From Ciona savignyi (lineage: Eukaryota > Chordata > Ascidiacea > Phlebobranchia > Cionidae): a stretch of 64,000 nucleotides of DNA. Positions 12,957-26,287 of this stretch are shown piece after piece. The DNA is taken from positions 1 through 64,000 of the forward strand of contig CH002478.1 in NCBI GenBank assembly GCA_000149265.1, written 5' to 3'. The notes below the pieces were generated by a model. It was not told the DNA's origin. It was given only the letters and a program-made list of their open reading frames with translations, and ran no database searches. The stretch's first letter is position 1. Each line of letters begins with the position of its first letter. Made by a program: the position numbers and the translations under genes.

Positions 12957-13165
12957 CACTTACGACGCAGGTATAGTATGTATCTGGTAGTGCCATGACA
13001 TAATATTTTGTCTAAGAATAGAAGACAGCCTAAAACTAGAATTCAACAATCTTGCATCAAGGTAACCAACCTCTTATAATGTGTGGCATTTCGCCTTGTT
13101 CGCCTTATTAATTTTAAATCGCCAGCATCATGAGAAAGGAGAGGCAGCTTGGCAAAATAACAGTA
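12957..13165 (+). pseudogene. Decayed duplicate of the last two GPCR exons
   Basis: 12957-13070 aligns with the TM7 exon of the GPCR (11085-11175): shared blocks include CTTACGA, TGCCATGA, TTGTCT.AGAATA and the end TTCAACAATCTTGCATCAAGGTA against TTCTACAATCTTGCATCCAGGTA. A short intron remnant follows, then CCAGCATCATGAGAAA.GA, matching the start of the terminal exon at 11237. The reading frame is broken and the NPxxY region is damaged, so this is a non-functional tandem duplication remnant. Confidence 0.8.
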
Positions 13166-13314
13166 AAGTCGTAAGCGAAAGGGATTAATTATTTAGTTTT
13201 TTTTATTATTGCATTGAAAAATTACGGTACAAAAATTAAACTCGAACAATATTTGGAACTGCAATAGTTTAAGTAAGATTGATGATTGGAGAATACAGCG
13301 CAAGCGTTATGAGC
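13166..13314. terminator. Protocadherin A 3' end with candidate polyadenylation signal
   Basis: TTTATT at 13202-13207 is AATAAA on the minus strand, about 110 bp past the stop codon of protocadherin A. Position and strand fit a polyadenylation signal; this is inferred, not shown. Confidence 0.45.
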
Positions 13315-16300
13315 TTAACACTGTGTAGATAGACTATTGGGTATAATAGCTTTTCTTGGTCCGCTTTTCGTGTCGTACCCTGTATCACTGTTCGACTTTT
13401 TCAATACTCGGTGGTTCTGAGACTTCTGATTGCAGGATGTATTTCTAAAATCATTCGTGCGTGTGGATGATGCACCAGATGAATTTGTTGATGACATCAG
13501 AGAATTAGCATCGCTGCCCACAGCACCCCGACTCTTGGCGACTACGTCCGGCAGTAATAAGTCGTTTCTTCGCCTCTGTTCCGCCCTTGTCATCTTATAA
13601 TAGGAGAGAGCGGATGACGTAGTGTCCACCGAACATCCAGAGTCTTTCCTGGAAGAGAACTTCGGTTGCCATGGTGGTGCGTGGTCACTTGGCAAGTGAT
13701 TCATCTGATCGGTCGGTTCACCTTGCAAAGTTATAGAGTAAATATTTCTATTTAAACAAAAAACTTCTACAAGCAGTTTATTGTGTGCCTAAATAGTTTT
13801 ATCTTTAGTTAAAGGTGAGGAGTATCAATGAATACTCACCGGCACTTGGCATCCAGCATGTATCACAGTGGCCGTAAGTCTTACAAAGTTCGGTACATTT
13901 ATCGCTCATGGTCATGACGTCCATTGGGATTTCCGGCAATACATAGTTGTCTGGTGGCACGGACGAAATATCACGCATGTCGGTGTAGACTGATTAAAAA
14001 TAAGTTAAATTTTAGCTTATCTGTGGAATTTTCACGATTTAAACCTTGAATATCAGTCATAAAAAGCCATAGAAAGTCGATATCCATCTATGTATGAGTT
14101 CATGTTCAGAAAATATTTACAGTCTTCACGATTTATATTTTAAATTAAGCCATCTAAACATTAGGCCACTTACATGGATGTTCACCAAACCGGCGAGGTA
14201 ACGAAGGATACCTTGGTCTCTGAGAGCCAATATATCGTTGCATGGAACCGGGCGTTGTAGGAGCGTCGCATAATCTACACTGGTCTGGGGTGGAACTTAC
14301 ACTGGTGAGCCGAGTGGACACAGTGTGTCTGAAATACATGGTACTAGTTAATAGGACAACACAATAAACATGAGGATATTTCGGAATCGTTTTGTAAAAG
14401 CTTTGGTGTGTTGGGTACGATGAAGGCAGTTTGTAATCCAATTATTATCATGGTTTAGACAACGTCCGCTATACAACTGATCAGCAAACTACTGATTACA
14501 ACTTATTACCTTTTGGACCGAGAAGTCTACTGGCAGCCATTAAGCTAAACCTTCATACCAAAGACTTGTACTATTTATTAGTTAGGATAGTGATAGTCAA
14601 TTACGTACTGGTTACTTGGATATCCGTTCAAACGGCCGCACACGATTAACTTAATATAACATTACGTACTACGATATTTTAACTTGGGTGTACATTGTAA
14701 CATATACTTACTGAGACCAGTGATTGTTGCTTTCTATTTCTCGTCGCGACTCAGTTGGGGAGTTGAATTTTAGAGGACCCACCCCACCAGGTGGTGTCAA
14801 AGATTCTGTTTCTTCATCGTTTGGTGTCGCTGTTGTCTGAAGCGATGGCGAAGAGGCCTCCTGTCAAAATATATTAATTATTATGTGTCACATTATTGCT
14901 TCCGTTAAAATACCAACTTAAGAAACAGCTTGCGTTTTCAGAAAAAACGATATTTAAGAAAAAATACCCACTTTTTCTTTTCTTCTCTTTTTCCTTTTCC
15001 TTCCTTTTTTTCGGACAATACAAAATACGACGAGAATCAAAACCAAGAGAACAAAGACCCCCCCGAGGATCACAGCAAGTAAGAACGGAGTGTTTGCTAG
15101 GATTAGATCATCACTCTCCAGTCCATGCGAATTGGAGAGATGGCGATAGCCTGGTGGGGGGTCCCCAGTAATGACGTCGATGTACAGTATCAGTGATGAC
15201 GTCATTGGGGGATTCCCGTCATCTCGAGCCTGTCATATAAAATATTCTTGTATTGAAGTGTAAAAGTAGTTTTATTTTACTTTCTATAAAAGCGGGTGAT
15301 TGGACGGTTAGATACTAAGTGAAGCTGTTTTTTGCATTACAATGTTGAGTGGACGGAAGTCTTTTTTTTATCCATGATTCGTCCATATTTTATTTCTGTT
15401 TTTTTTCAATTATTGAATTTACACGAAAAGAACGTCAAAAAATCTTACCGTTATGGTGGCCTTGTACAAGCCGAGAACGGCCTGCGTGTCCGAGTGTCTA
15501 AACCTAGAAGTGAATTGGCCAGTATCTGAGTTGAGATGAAACAGAGGGGAGTACTGCTTATGACGCACTTTTCTCCCGTTCTTGTGCGTTATGCGGTAGG
15601 AGTAACGTATGTTGGTGCTTACACCGGTGTCGAAATCAACCGCCTGTGGATAAAATTGTTTATGTAAGATATAAAATAAACCGTGGCATATGTAGGATAT
15701 AAATAATACCGGCGTAAAAAGGTGAAAAGGTGGTTTACTTGCGACCTGGCATCAATAAGGCAGAATTCTGAAGGCAAAACCACAACCGCAATAAAACAAT
15801 TTTACTTCAAACCTGAATGGTTTACTAGAATTTTGATACAACTAAATACAATTACAGTAATAAATAATTAGAATAAACAGGCTAGTGATGGAATTATGGA
15901 TGATTTCTAATTCATGTTTATTAGCGAACCAAGTTTAATTGCTTGGTGCAATGCTGAATATAAGAAGTTTGTGGAACTTCTTTTACTGGCATGGTATATG
16001 GCACTAATGTGTAGAATTGTAGGGATTACCACTTTAGAAACAAGTCGAATTCGATTTCAATAGGAAATGATTCGGAATTATTTTTGATTTCACCAATTCA
16101 ATACAAAAATAGTTTTATTTCTATAATTGTGATGCAAAATTAGAAAACCTAGATGCAATTATATATTTCTTAATAAAATAAATGTAAAATATGTTGGTTG
16201 CCCTCTGAGTCTATTTCGAAACAGTTTCGATCATTGATTCAATATCCTTTTATTAATCATTTTCGTTTTACCTTAATTTCGGCAAAAATTTGCGACCGCG

Positions 16301-19300
16301 AGGTGACGCTGGCGAACAGAGTGGTGTTGGAGGTTTCGGGGAAGGTGAAGATTGGTCTATTGTCATTTACATCTGTTACTGTGATGTTTAACACCCTGGT
16401 ACTTTGTAGACGTACACGGCCACCGTCCCTTGCAGAAATTACAAACTGGAAATGAAAATTTATAAAATTAAGTGTCATGTTTAATTAAATCAAAATTGAA
16501 AAAGGTTCATGAAAAAAAAACATTTAAGAAAATCACCGCAATAAAAACAACAATATCGGTTAATACTGACTCGTTTAGCCCCAAATATACTGCAAACAAA
16601 TAAGGAATACACTCATTAAACAAGTTAAACTTATTATGTATTCATGTTGAATTATACTTTCTAGACAAGAACTATAGGAGAAGGAAGTATCACTGAAATT
16701 AAAATGTTGCAGGATGATTTTTACCTTCCAGTTTTGACGAGTTTCAAAGTCCAAAGGTCGGACAAGTATTATTTTTCCATTGTCATGGTTGATTCTAACA
16801 GGTATTTTGTCACCCGAATAACTTCCAATTTCAGCTAATGTCACCCCGTACGTGACTTTTCCATTTGTAGAAGGCTCGATCTCATTTTCCTGTATATAAC
16901 AAATAGATACTCAGTTAATCTGTAAAATGAAAATATTAATTAAGTTAATTTTAATAATGCGTAAGGGGACAAATTTTAAGCGGCTGGTATCTTAAAAAAC
17001 TGTGATACATATGACATATCAGAAGCCTGTACGTTAACCTGTTTTGTACAGAAAAGAATTTTTAATTCGGTAAAGTTAAAACTTACGTCGTTTAATCTCC
17101 ATGCAGGAGTACTTTCTGAATCTCGGTCAACTGCAGAGGCTTGTGCGATGACCGACCCAATAGCGGTGTCTTCCGGGAGCATAATGTCAATGTCCGGATG
17201 TTGAAACGTTGGAGTGAATTCATTGACATCCAATATAACAACATGGATGTTTCGATGAGAGCATCTGTCAGTGGATGAACGATGCCAATTATGCTGTTTT
17301 ATCGATTAATGTTTAGTTTCTACACACATCTAAAAGCTTAGTGTTTAACTTATTTATACGTCATGTAATAAAGACTTTTAAAATGTACCTTCGGCGACTT
17401 AATTTTACAAAAATGGTATCTGTACAACTTGTTTTAAGAAACAAAACTTTTCGCCACTTACTGCGCCGGAGAGCCATCATCACATGCTGTAATTATGACG
17501 TCATAGCTATTGCGTGCTTCTCTGTTCAACAGCACACCGGTGGCGAGTAAATTATCCTCCGTGATTTCAAAATTTCCCGGTTCTATAAAAACTAATTTTA
17601 GTGCCGTTTCTCCTGGCAGAATCAAATCAACACAGAGTATATAGGTACCAAGATTAAAATCTACTTTCTCCTTAACCATATAGTCAATGTAAATTTAACT
17701 GACGTGATATGCATAATGATTAAAATCAATCACAAATCATTAATATGTTTGCCTAAGATTAGAATTATTTTTTATTTTATAAACTGATCGGATACTCATA
17801 ATAATAATAATTATTATTATTTTACTGTTCTTTATGTCCATTCTTATTAGACTGGTGTAATTTATTATAAATGCTTTTCGTGTTACCAATTGACAAAAAA
17901 TTATTAAATAAAATGGCACTGTCTCATAAAATAATTCCTCACCGGTAAGGTTTCCAATATCTGCAGTTCCTGGAATGATTGTTTCCGCCTTCAGTGTGAC
18001 GTCACCGTTCCTACCCTCGTCTGCATCAGTTGCACTCACGTGACCAACAAAGGTCCCGATAGGCGCCGATTCGAGTACGTAGGCTGTCGATGGAAAATTA
18101 AAATTTGAATAATTTTTTTTCACTTGGTATAGATAGCCCAAGGTGTCATATTGTAAAATGTGTTACAATGTCTTATCTTCGTTCGTTTGCATCTGTGCGT
18201 TGATTACCTTATGATGGCCTCGTGACCAACGTTTAATAATAATTCCCTCTCGCCTTTATCTTTATGGTTCTCGCTAAAAACCGTTAAACTTTACCCGCCT
18301 ATTTTCTTTGTTATGAACTATTTTAATATGTTTTCAGTGGACCTGTGTTTTCACACTACTTACTTCAATACATGCATTTTATAACGTTGAAAGCTGCTTA
18401 CTACAGGTTACCGAGAACCCCGCCTAAAACTGTAACAAGTGTGCCACATACACCGATTCGTTTCGATTTGTAGCCAGTTCATTTAAGTGTTGTTGTGACG
18501 ACGGGTAATGTCAGGATAAGGTTACATCAGCAAATTGTGGTTTGCCATGTAATGAACAAATTGCACATTTTAAATGTCGACTATGGGTATGGGATAACTT
18601 TCGATGTCCATTTGTAAAGTCGAATCGACTTACATAGATAGTAAACAATACTTACACGTCAACTGGTGCCTAATTATATGCCAGACTGATCCGAACTTTA
18701 GTCTTACCTGTATCACCCACACTGTATAATATGTAATTGATCGTAATAACAGGAGCATTGTCGTTCACATCCTTAACGTGGAGACGGAGAATCACTTTGG
18801 ATTTCTTCGGGCGAACCGGGTCTCCATCTATTGCTTCAATCAATATCTTCATACTTTAAGTTGGTAAAAATAAAGTTTATAAGTGTACATACATTTCTAG
18901 AAATGGGCAATATTGACAGTACGTTTACCCGTCATGCCTTTGATGATCCAATTTTTCTCGGAGAGTTACGAATCCGCTGTCAGCGTTTATCGACACCGGC
19001 CATTTTACCGACGTCTTCGGATCGTCAGCGTCAGTTGAATCTCCACCAATCATATATCGTACGATTCCCCGACGACCGCTATCCATATCAGTAGCTTGGA
19101 TTTGATCGATCACGTGACCAGCTGGGTCGTTTTCCCGGAGGTTAGCTTCGTAAATCTTAAATGCAAAATTCCACTTTTTATCGATCGAAAGGTCCCTTCG
19201 TCATAAACACACTTCTTACAGTTAAATTAAATGAATTCTTGTAAACAATGTTAACATAGGAAAAATGAACAATGTTGACAAGGCAAAAAAAACAATGTTG

Positions 19301-21997
19301 ACTAGGCAAAGAATATTAAAAATATATATTTTGAATTAGCTATAATGTATACTAATGTTTCGTCGGTGTACTACCGCAAATCTTTAAAATAATCTCTAGA
19401 TTCTCCTACTTCAAAAGTCTTTCAAACATGTTTAAGAATATCACCTCTTTTTCGAATATTGGGAAGTTATCATTTTCGTCCATCACGTGGATTTTTACCT
19501 CTACGTCACTGGACAGAGAGTGTAAACCCAAATCGTGAGCTCCGAGCACCATGCGATGAACTCTGGTGGTTTCATAGTCTGCGAGACATAAACATTAAGA
19601 TGTCTGGGAATCGGTTTGTGATACATTTATCAGGCATAAGTTGTGTAAATGTCACAATTGCGATATGGGAAAACGATATCGTCGACAAAGGGAAAAACTA
19701 GTAATAAAAATGACATACACCTTGTTTAATACCACTCTTCATTGACATGGTACTTAGATAAAAGTTTCACTATAAAAAAACGAATTCAAGTGCATTTTTT
19801 GACAATGTCGAAATATATTTAAATCAATACGGAAATCCAATAAACTGAATCGATTTCAGGGGTTAAAAGCACTGTTTAACACCACTAGTACATGACATTC
19901 CAACTTTCACACCGCGGATTAGGCTGCAAGTTTTCAGTACCTGTATAAAGGAGCCACTTATTATAAACCCCTTTGCGAATATCTTGGGTTGGGTAACAGT
20001 GGATTTGGTTTTAAGGACATTTAACCAACAAGCATGACTGGACTGTCTGGAAATAAGGCTTTCCTGGTACCATTGAACTACAATTTAAATTTAGGCTGGG
20101 CACTTAAATCCGCTTTTTATTGATTCAACAGTCATTTTGTGACAATTCATTTGCATTTTTAATCACAAGTCTGCTGCGTTAAACTTACCTAGTGGGTTAG
20201 TAAGCACTAATCTTAGATGGGACACTCCATCAACTTGGTAATAATTTATTCTGAAGAAGGTTTCAGTTTGAGACAGGGAATACCTGATTTTCGAGTTGTT
20301 TCCTGAAACACAAAGCATCATCTCTTAACCTTTCGCATTTGTATCACGCGCACTTTAAATCTGGCTGATTAAGCATATATTTTATTTTTAGACGACCGGC
20401 GAGGGTAAACTCGTCGGAGAGAATTCTCTATTATGCTACCTTTACACAGTCAATAAAACGCGGTGTTAAATTCAATACACAGTTTTAACATAAGTTCGGT
20501 TGCAAATAACTTTGATTCCGAAAGAAATACATTTGGATTTCACTCCGTTTTTTTACTTAGTAAGTTTGCTATTCCAATGCTCTACAGGTTTTTAATTTGA
20601 ATATATTAAACTGATAAATTTAGTTTAATTATTTTTTTGATAATTAAGCTGTATTGATATCCTACCAATATGAAATTAGGCAGTGTATTTAGAAAAACAT
20701 AAAATATATATACGAAAATAAAACTCTAAATACAAGTAAAAATGAAAATATTATGTTCGCCGCAAAAATTACCTAAATCTGCATCTGTGGCCTGGAACCT
20801 GTCCAAGTTTAATTGGTGACCAGGTGCAGTGCTCTCGCTAACGTTCAAGTTGATGACGGGCTGCGCAAACTTTGGACGATTATCGTTGACGTCATCAATA
20901 TTTACACGAACCGTCATGAAACGAAAATTGGGCCGCGGTAACATAACGACCTGAAAAACACATGTGATTTGTACACTGACGGTGACGCAATTTGAATAGT
21001 TTTCTAACCAGTAACAGAATATAGACGTTTTATATCGCTTTTAGTACTAGTTCTCAAAATATCGAGTGTGCGACCTTGTAAGTGAACTGTGAGGTTACTT
21101 TCAAGTGTGCGTAGAAGGTATGAAATAGAGCAAAACATTATTTCACGTTTTTCGCAGTCCAAACCTTAACAACAATTGCGCAAGAACTCTGGTCGCCGCA
21201 AAGTTTCTCTCTGTCGATCCGCCCTTGCACGGTCATCAGCCCTGTCCTCGCATCAACTTTCATCCAACTTGTAGATGATGATGTCACAGATGGGCGTGAT
21301 GACGTACGTCCAAAGTCAAGCGATTGTTCCAGGATTTTGAATTTGACGGTGGGAAACTGTCGCAGTGAAACATTCAATTCTTCCCGCAAGTTTGCGACTT
21401 TAGTTCCTGAAAAAATACACTTCGTAGGAACGTTCATACTTACTTTAGTGGCATCAACTTTTTTACCGGACTTAGTTTTGAACCCTTGATGGGCTTGTTG
21501 CTAAGACCGTTTTTGGTATATAATTTGGTATATGTATCAGTAGAGTTAACCATTCGGCTACAAGACCGTACTAGTGGCATCAACTTCATAATGTAGATTG
21601 TAGAAGATAATAATACAGAATGTTAAGTTAAATATCGTACCCTTGAATATTGGAACCCATTTATTCATTAAAAATTGTTAAGTTTATGACTTATATTGCA
21701 CCAATTCAAACTTTAAAAGCATGGCATCGTTTGAAAGATTGTCGCAAGAGTGACTTGGATTTCAACCAGAGTAAACTTTTAAATTTTTTTACAAAGTTCA
21801 TTTGCAGAAATCCCCATGACCGATAAATACAAATACATTTGGAATAATAAATCTATATCATTACATAGTCTTTAAAATGCACAATTCGTTTCAAATATAC
21901 CTCTTGGGCTTTCTTCAGGTAACCATTTTTCAATGGGTTTATCCGCATAAGATAGTCCGATAAGTAAGTTGTAGGTTATGAATAATCGGATCCACAT
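13315..21997 (-). CDS. Protocadherin A: six cadherin repeats, one membrane span, delta-like tail
   Basis: A calcium-dependent homophilic-type adhesion protein, single-pass in the plasma membrane. Exons on minus: 21997-21901, 21406-21165, 20950-20773, 20302-20189, 19578-19445, 19155-18929, 18853-18708, 18083-17943, 17582-17462, 17264-17087, 16889-16725, 16445-16272, 15643-15449, 15229-14972, 14860-14712, 14328-14174, 13989-13840, 13721-13315. All phases agree, giving 1076 aa. Residues 1-18 form a signal peptide (MWIRLFITYNLLIGLSYA). EC1 carries the protocadherin hallmark DREKLCGDQSSC. Repeat-linking calcium motifs include DVNDNRP (~133), DENDN (~245), DVNDNAP (~360), DVNEF (~480) and DVNDNRP (~607). 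TM is about 753-776, followed by a very basic stop-transfer segment rich in Lys/Arg. The tail holds CKTYGHCDTCWMP (residues about 920-935). The DSGRGDSD block of paralogue B is absent. The extra intron between 18083-17943 and 17582-17462 is not in B. Transcribed tail-to-tail with the GPCR. The donor of exon 14 (GTGGGT) is the weakest call. Confidence 0.93.
17795..17822. repeat. ATA/TTA trinucleotide microsatellite
   Basis: Short run of ATA repeats followed by TTA repeats, self-complementary, inside the extra intron of protocadherin A. Confidence 0.8.
21472..21570 (-). mobile_element. tRNA-like SINE fragment in protocadherin A intron 1
   Basis: On minus it reads GTAGCCGAATGGTTAAC (A-box-like), a run with GATACATATACC, then CCCATCAAGGGTTC (B-box-like). 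The same arrangement occurs at 51138-51230, 59205-59302 and, in plus orientation, 50558-50670. It is therefore a dispersed family rather than a tRNA gene. Confidence 0.65.
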
Positions 21998-23587
21998 TTT
22001 TCCCGTTACAACAGTATCTCATATTAAGAAAATTAACCCAAACTAGACCTATTTAAAATGAATACAAGGTGGTTAGAGGAAACCGACACACTTGTGTTTC
22101 TGTTTTGGCATCAGCTGTTCGAATTAGATGCGAGACAACGTTAAATTGACCTAATACACAGTGCTTGAAATTAGATAATGCGGAAAAGTGTTCTCGGTGA
22201 AAACATATCTTTCAATGGTTTTTGTTTTGTGCATATTTTCTGCCCCGACTGTTACTTATTCGTGCACAACTTCGTGGGTCGAGGGACGTGCTGGTTCACT
22301 GAAGTACAAAATAATGTTGCGAGGATCGAATTACCAAAGAAGCAAACTAACTGCCCCAAACGATTATGCAGCTAACAAAACATTCAATCAACGAGTATAG
22401 TTAGGTTCTTTGAACGATAAAGAACCTTTGCAGAAGGTGAAAATAATTAGGTTTTGTAAAATAACAAATAAGTTTACATTAAACATGACTGGTAATGCTG
22501 AGTCATAAACTCATTTAACTGTATTAATTAACACTACCAATAGCTCGGCATTTTCCGCAATTCGAGAACATTCTTGGCGGAGATTTCCTTTCAGAATCGA
22601 GGAAATAGAAACATAAACAAAGACAGAACAAATGCAGCCGCCAGCCACATTTGTTTGGCGAGCTTTTCTTTGTTGGAAAGTTCACTGGCACAGCTGCCCT
22701 TAAGTTCGCGTTGTTCTTTCTATCCGGATCTTTTTATTTTGTAATCAGAGCCGCTATAATTTCGTCCTACGCGCGGCTACGAGTGGTGCAAATTTGAAAA
22801 CGAAAATCAGTGAAAACTGGTCGAAATTGATCTGAAACGAGCACAAAAACCTTTTATTATTCGCTAAACCCATGAGCCAAGCGATAAACAAGATAATCAA
22901 ATCAGCGGAATTCCACTCTTTTGGATCAGTACATCCTGGCTCTAAAACCCCGAACGCTTTGTTAATTTGCACTGTATTGTTAACTGGGGTATATACAGCA
23001 CGGGCATATAGTAATTACATCGCCACATAATAACAGTTCAAAGCCTTAATTTGCAAATCGCTATACGGTGTTGTTTTTAGCCGGAAAAAGTAATCTTGCA
23101 ATTATTTTAAAACACGTAATAATACGATTAGACAAGCAAAAGAACATTATGTTGTTGTTGTTTTAAATTACGACGCAATTTTAAATTCCCATCCGTATTC
23201 TTTACTATTCGGGACATTTTACATTGGTTTAATTTTAGTTTTAAATGAAGGGCGTTGCAGGTCACATGAAATAAGAGCTGATTTTGGAACATCGCGAAAG
23301 TATAATCCGATATTTCATTTTACAGATCCTTATCGGGTAAAACTTTGATTGACATAAGAGCGCAGATTTAATAAAATGGAATACGCTTGGGGTATGCTTC
23401 TTAGATATGGTAATAAATATACTCAACACCGATATGACAAGCAAATACAATTCTGTGCTTTATTTCTGCGCTGTCTGATGTCAAATTCGTTCAGTTTCAC
23501 CGTTGAACACATTTACAACCGTGTATGCGTGTCACAAACCGTAGTTTTACAGGGACTCTGTTTGCTGGCATTTACCCATACACCCTG
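21998..23587. other. Protocadherin A 5' flank, no gene supported
   Basis: Presumed promoter region of protocadherin A. An open frame from ATG 22214 to about 22399 (61 codons, plus) begins with a hydrophobic, signal-peptide-like stretch, but has no homology I recognise and is listed only as a candidate in the findings. Confidence 0.35.
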
Positions 23588-23595
23588 CCCCCGGG

Positions 23596-23989
23596 CCCGT
23601 ATGGAAAGTACGTCAATTTTCGACGAGATCTCGAGTGTGCAAGCGCTAAATATTTAAGTGTGCAGTGTGCAAACGTCCAAGAGTGCACACTTCAAGTGTG
23701 CACACAATCTCCTTTTTATTACTGTTTTACCAAAATCTTAAAAAAACATATTATTCTATCCTCAATCTTTCGTGTCCGTCTGCTAACACATCTATCTACA
23801 TAACGTGGGGTCAGCTAAATAACAAAAAATGTACTGACAGTAAATTATCCGAGGTCCAGAGGTAGGTTTACAGGTTTGTTGGAAATTATACGATGTTTAT
23901 GTTCGCGATCGTGTAAAATTACCCAAGTGTGCAAAGACTCGGGGTAAAAAAAAACTCGAGTGTGCAGCTGCCGTACTTTCCATACTGGC
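23596..23989. mobile_element. MITE with AGTGTGCA-rich interior
   Basis: About 394 bp with terminal inverted repeats: left GTATGGAAAGTACG (23599-23612), right its complement CGTACTTTCCATAC (23972-23985). It is flanked by CCCCCGGG at 23588-23595 and 23990-23997, consistent with an 8 bp target duplication. Inside are many copies of AGTGTGCA in both orientations, such as GAGTGTGCAAG, AAGTGTGCAGTGTGC and GAGTGTGCAGC near the ends. Such subterminal repeats are typical transposase-binding sites of hAT-like elements. No coding sequence was recognised. The superfamily is uncertain because the ends do not start CAG. Confidence 0.75.
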
Positions 23990-23999
23990 CCCCCGGGGT

Positions 24000-26287
24000 T
24001 AAGCAAGACCAAATTGTTTCCCGAAAGGTGGCTGCTCTCACGCTGCGAGACACGGGACACCGTGTTACCGGTTAGACCTGGTTCTGAATTAGTTAAAAAA
24101 CTTCCTACACTCGAAACTTGATAACAATACAACAGGCTGCAAGCACCTTGTGTGGGAAATCCTGTGCGATTTAGAATTAAAATTGCTTTCACGCTATATT
24201 TAAAACACCACACGAAAATACGAAATTCCAGACAAAAAATAATTATCGCTTGTCTGTGGACTGCAACATTACTTTCAATTCAGCGCATCGATTCTTTATT
24301 ATCGTAAACCTCGCGTGCCTTCGCACAATTTATTTAAATTATGTTCCGTTGTAAACAATGGTAATTTCGACACACATGTGAATATGAATTCAGCGCGGCG
24401 TGTCATAGACATGCTTTGTTACGCCACAATACGGTCATTCTGTTTCTATTATTTGCAGGGAAGCGTCTCAAAACAAAATCGTAAGAACAAACGAAAATAA
24501 AAAAGATAACTAAATACAAGACTTACAGGAATTTCATATATATACTTGTTAATAATTCATATTTAAAATTATCCAATGTTTAATACATTAACATGAAAAC
24601 TATGTGTATAAACAATAATACGCACTTGAACCTACCGACATATAGGCGCATAGGATATTCATAAATTAAAGTGTAGAATCCGATTTCGTTATAGGACGCC
24701 ATTAAAAACTTCTTCCAATAGGTTTACACCTGCATGTGATATGCTTTGCTTAATATGCTCGTAAATGTACTTTCTCTCTTTGGAACTGGAAACCAGAAAT
24801 CGGCTGATCCCTTTTCGGCGCCAGAGAATTGGCTTACTGAAACCGCTTAATAGTCCTGCAAACATTGTTTGTTAAACCCCATGCATCCCGCGTATGGGAT
24901 TTGCGGATTATTCCGGTGACTCACTTCAGTGCAAAAGCATTCTGAGCCATTTATGACCACTAAATAGGGAACTTTTCGAAAATACGGAAAATTAAAATAG
25001 TTTATAGGCGTCTTAAATAATTTTCTCGCTTCATCCATAAAATAGCTTCTTACTGACTAGAATAAAGTAAAGAATCGGTAGTTTTACCAACGTTCCTAAG
25101 TTGACTATTGGTTCCTGGACAGTGGACTTTAATATCTGTCGTTCAACTGACCAATCATCCAAATACCGACTACCAAATGATCAATACTTATAAATATTTA
25201 ACTGCAACTACGTCTGTACAAATTATTTTCTTCTAATGTAACTTTAGCTGCAAAAGAGTAGTGGAAAACTCGGATGTAGCAAATGACTTAAACTTTAATT
25301 AACATGCTATTGACTGTGGTCACGCAGAAATCGTCGACTAGATTCGTTTTGCAGGAATAGACTGTTGGCCATAGACCCACGGCAAACGGAAAGCGCTCTT
25401 TTTCAAGCGTGGAGTTTCGGCAACGCTCGATCGCAAGCATTTTGCCCACGTTGTAACCCAACACGTTGCTATATCAATCCTTAGCTTGACTCACAACAAA
25501 GAGTTGTTTACTAAGAAAAATTTTAAGTCGCGAATTAAGCTGCACAATTATTTCCACACATCAAATATCAACGACTTACAATCAGTTAGACATTACCATG
25601 TGTTGATTACACTATGAGTTTATCTTACTGTGCTAAAAGCTGTGCGTTAACACAGTTTCTCTTCTCGAAAGCTAATTAGGCCGAGTTCGCCTGAAACAAT
25701 GGATTTCCGCATGAGCTAGCGCTTAAGTTGTTTGGATTGCGTAGCAGAACCAGGAATGCATTAGTGTCGCCCCCGTGCGCTCGGGTTACCCATAAGTCCC
25801 AATAAACGGTGTTGACAGTGCATCATGTGCCACCTGTACGGCAGCCGGGCTGACTCGCTCCTTAAACGGCCGAGGAGGACTTTTCCGCCAGTCTACTGAT
25901 GGATGATGGATTCGGACAAAGATTATCAGTCCGTAGCGTTGCGGTTTTAGTTGTTAACGGACGAAGGAACGAGCTGAAGCACCTGCTGACATTTAGGATT
26001 ATTCTAGTAAATTGTTCAAGTTTAACATATTCAAGAAAGACTACTTCATTAAGGGTCATTTTGCGGTTGTCAGGAGCTAATAGCTGGGATATGGTCATCT
26101 GCATGTTAAAACAAGATTTGACGCGTATAATTAACACATATTACTAACAAAATATAATTAATGGCCCGACATCCAATAAAATCACTTAGCCTTGTTGATC
26201 AGTCATTCCTATACATATGTTTATAGATTTTTTCTGGACTGAATCTATTATTCCCAAGTCGGAATATGTAAGAAACACATGTTTTAC
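24000..26287. other. Intergenic, nothing recognised
   Basis: AT-rich spacer between the MITE and the Harbinger element. Short open frames (for example minus 24847-25038) show no domain or motif. Confidence 0.35.

Noticed and set aside
14896-15171. Plus-strand open frame rich in Phe and Ser
   Set aside because: Shadow of the basic and transmembrane exon of protocadherin A on the other strand.
23845-24213. 122-codon minus-strand open frame
   Set aside because: Runs across the right end of the MITE at 23596-23989 and shows no protein-like features.
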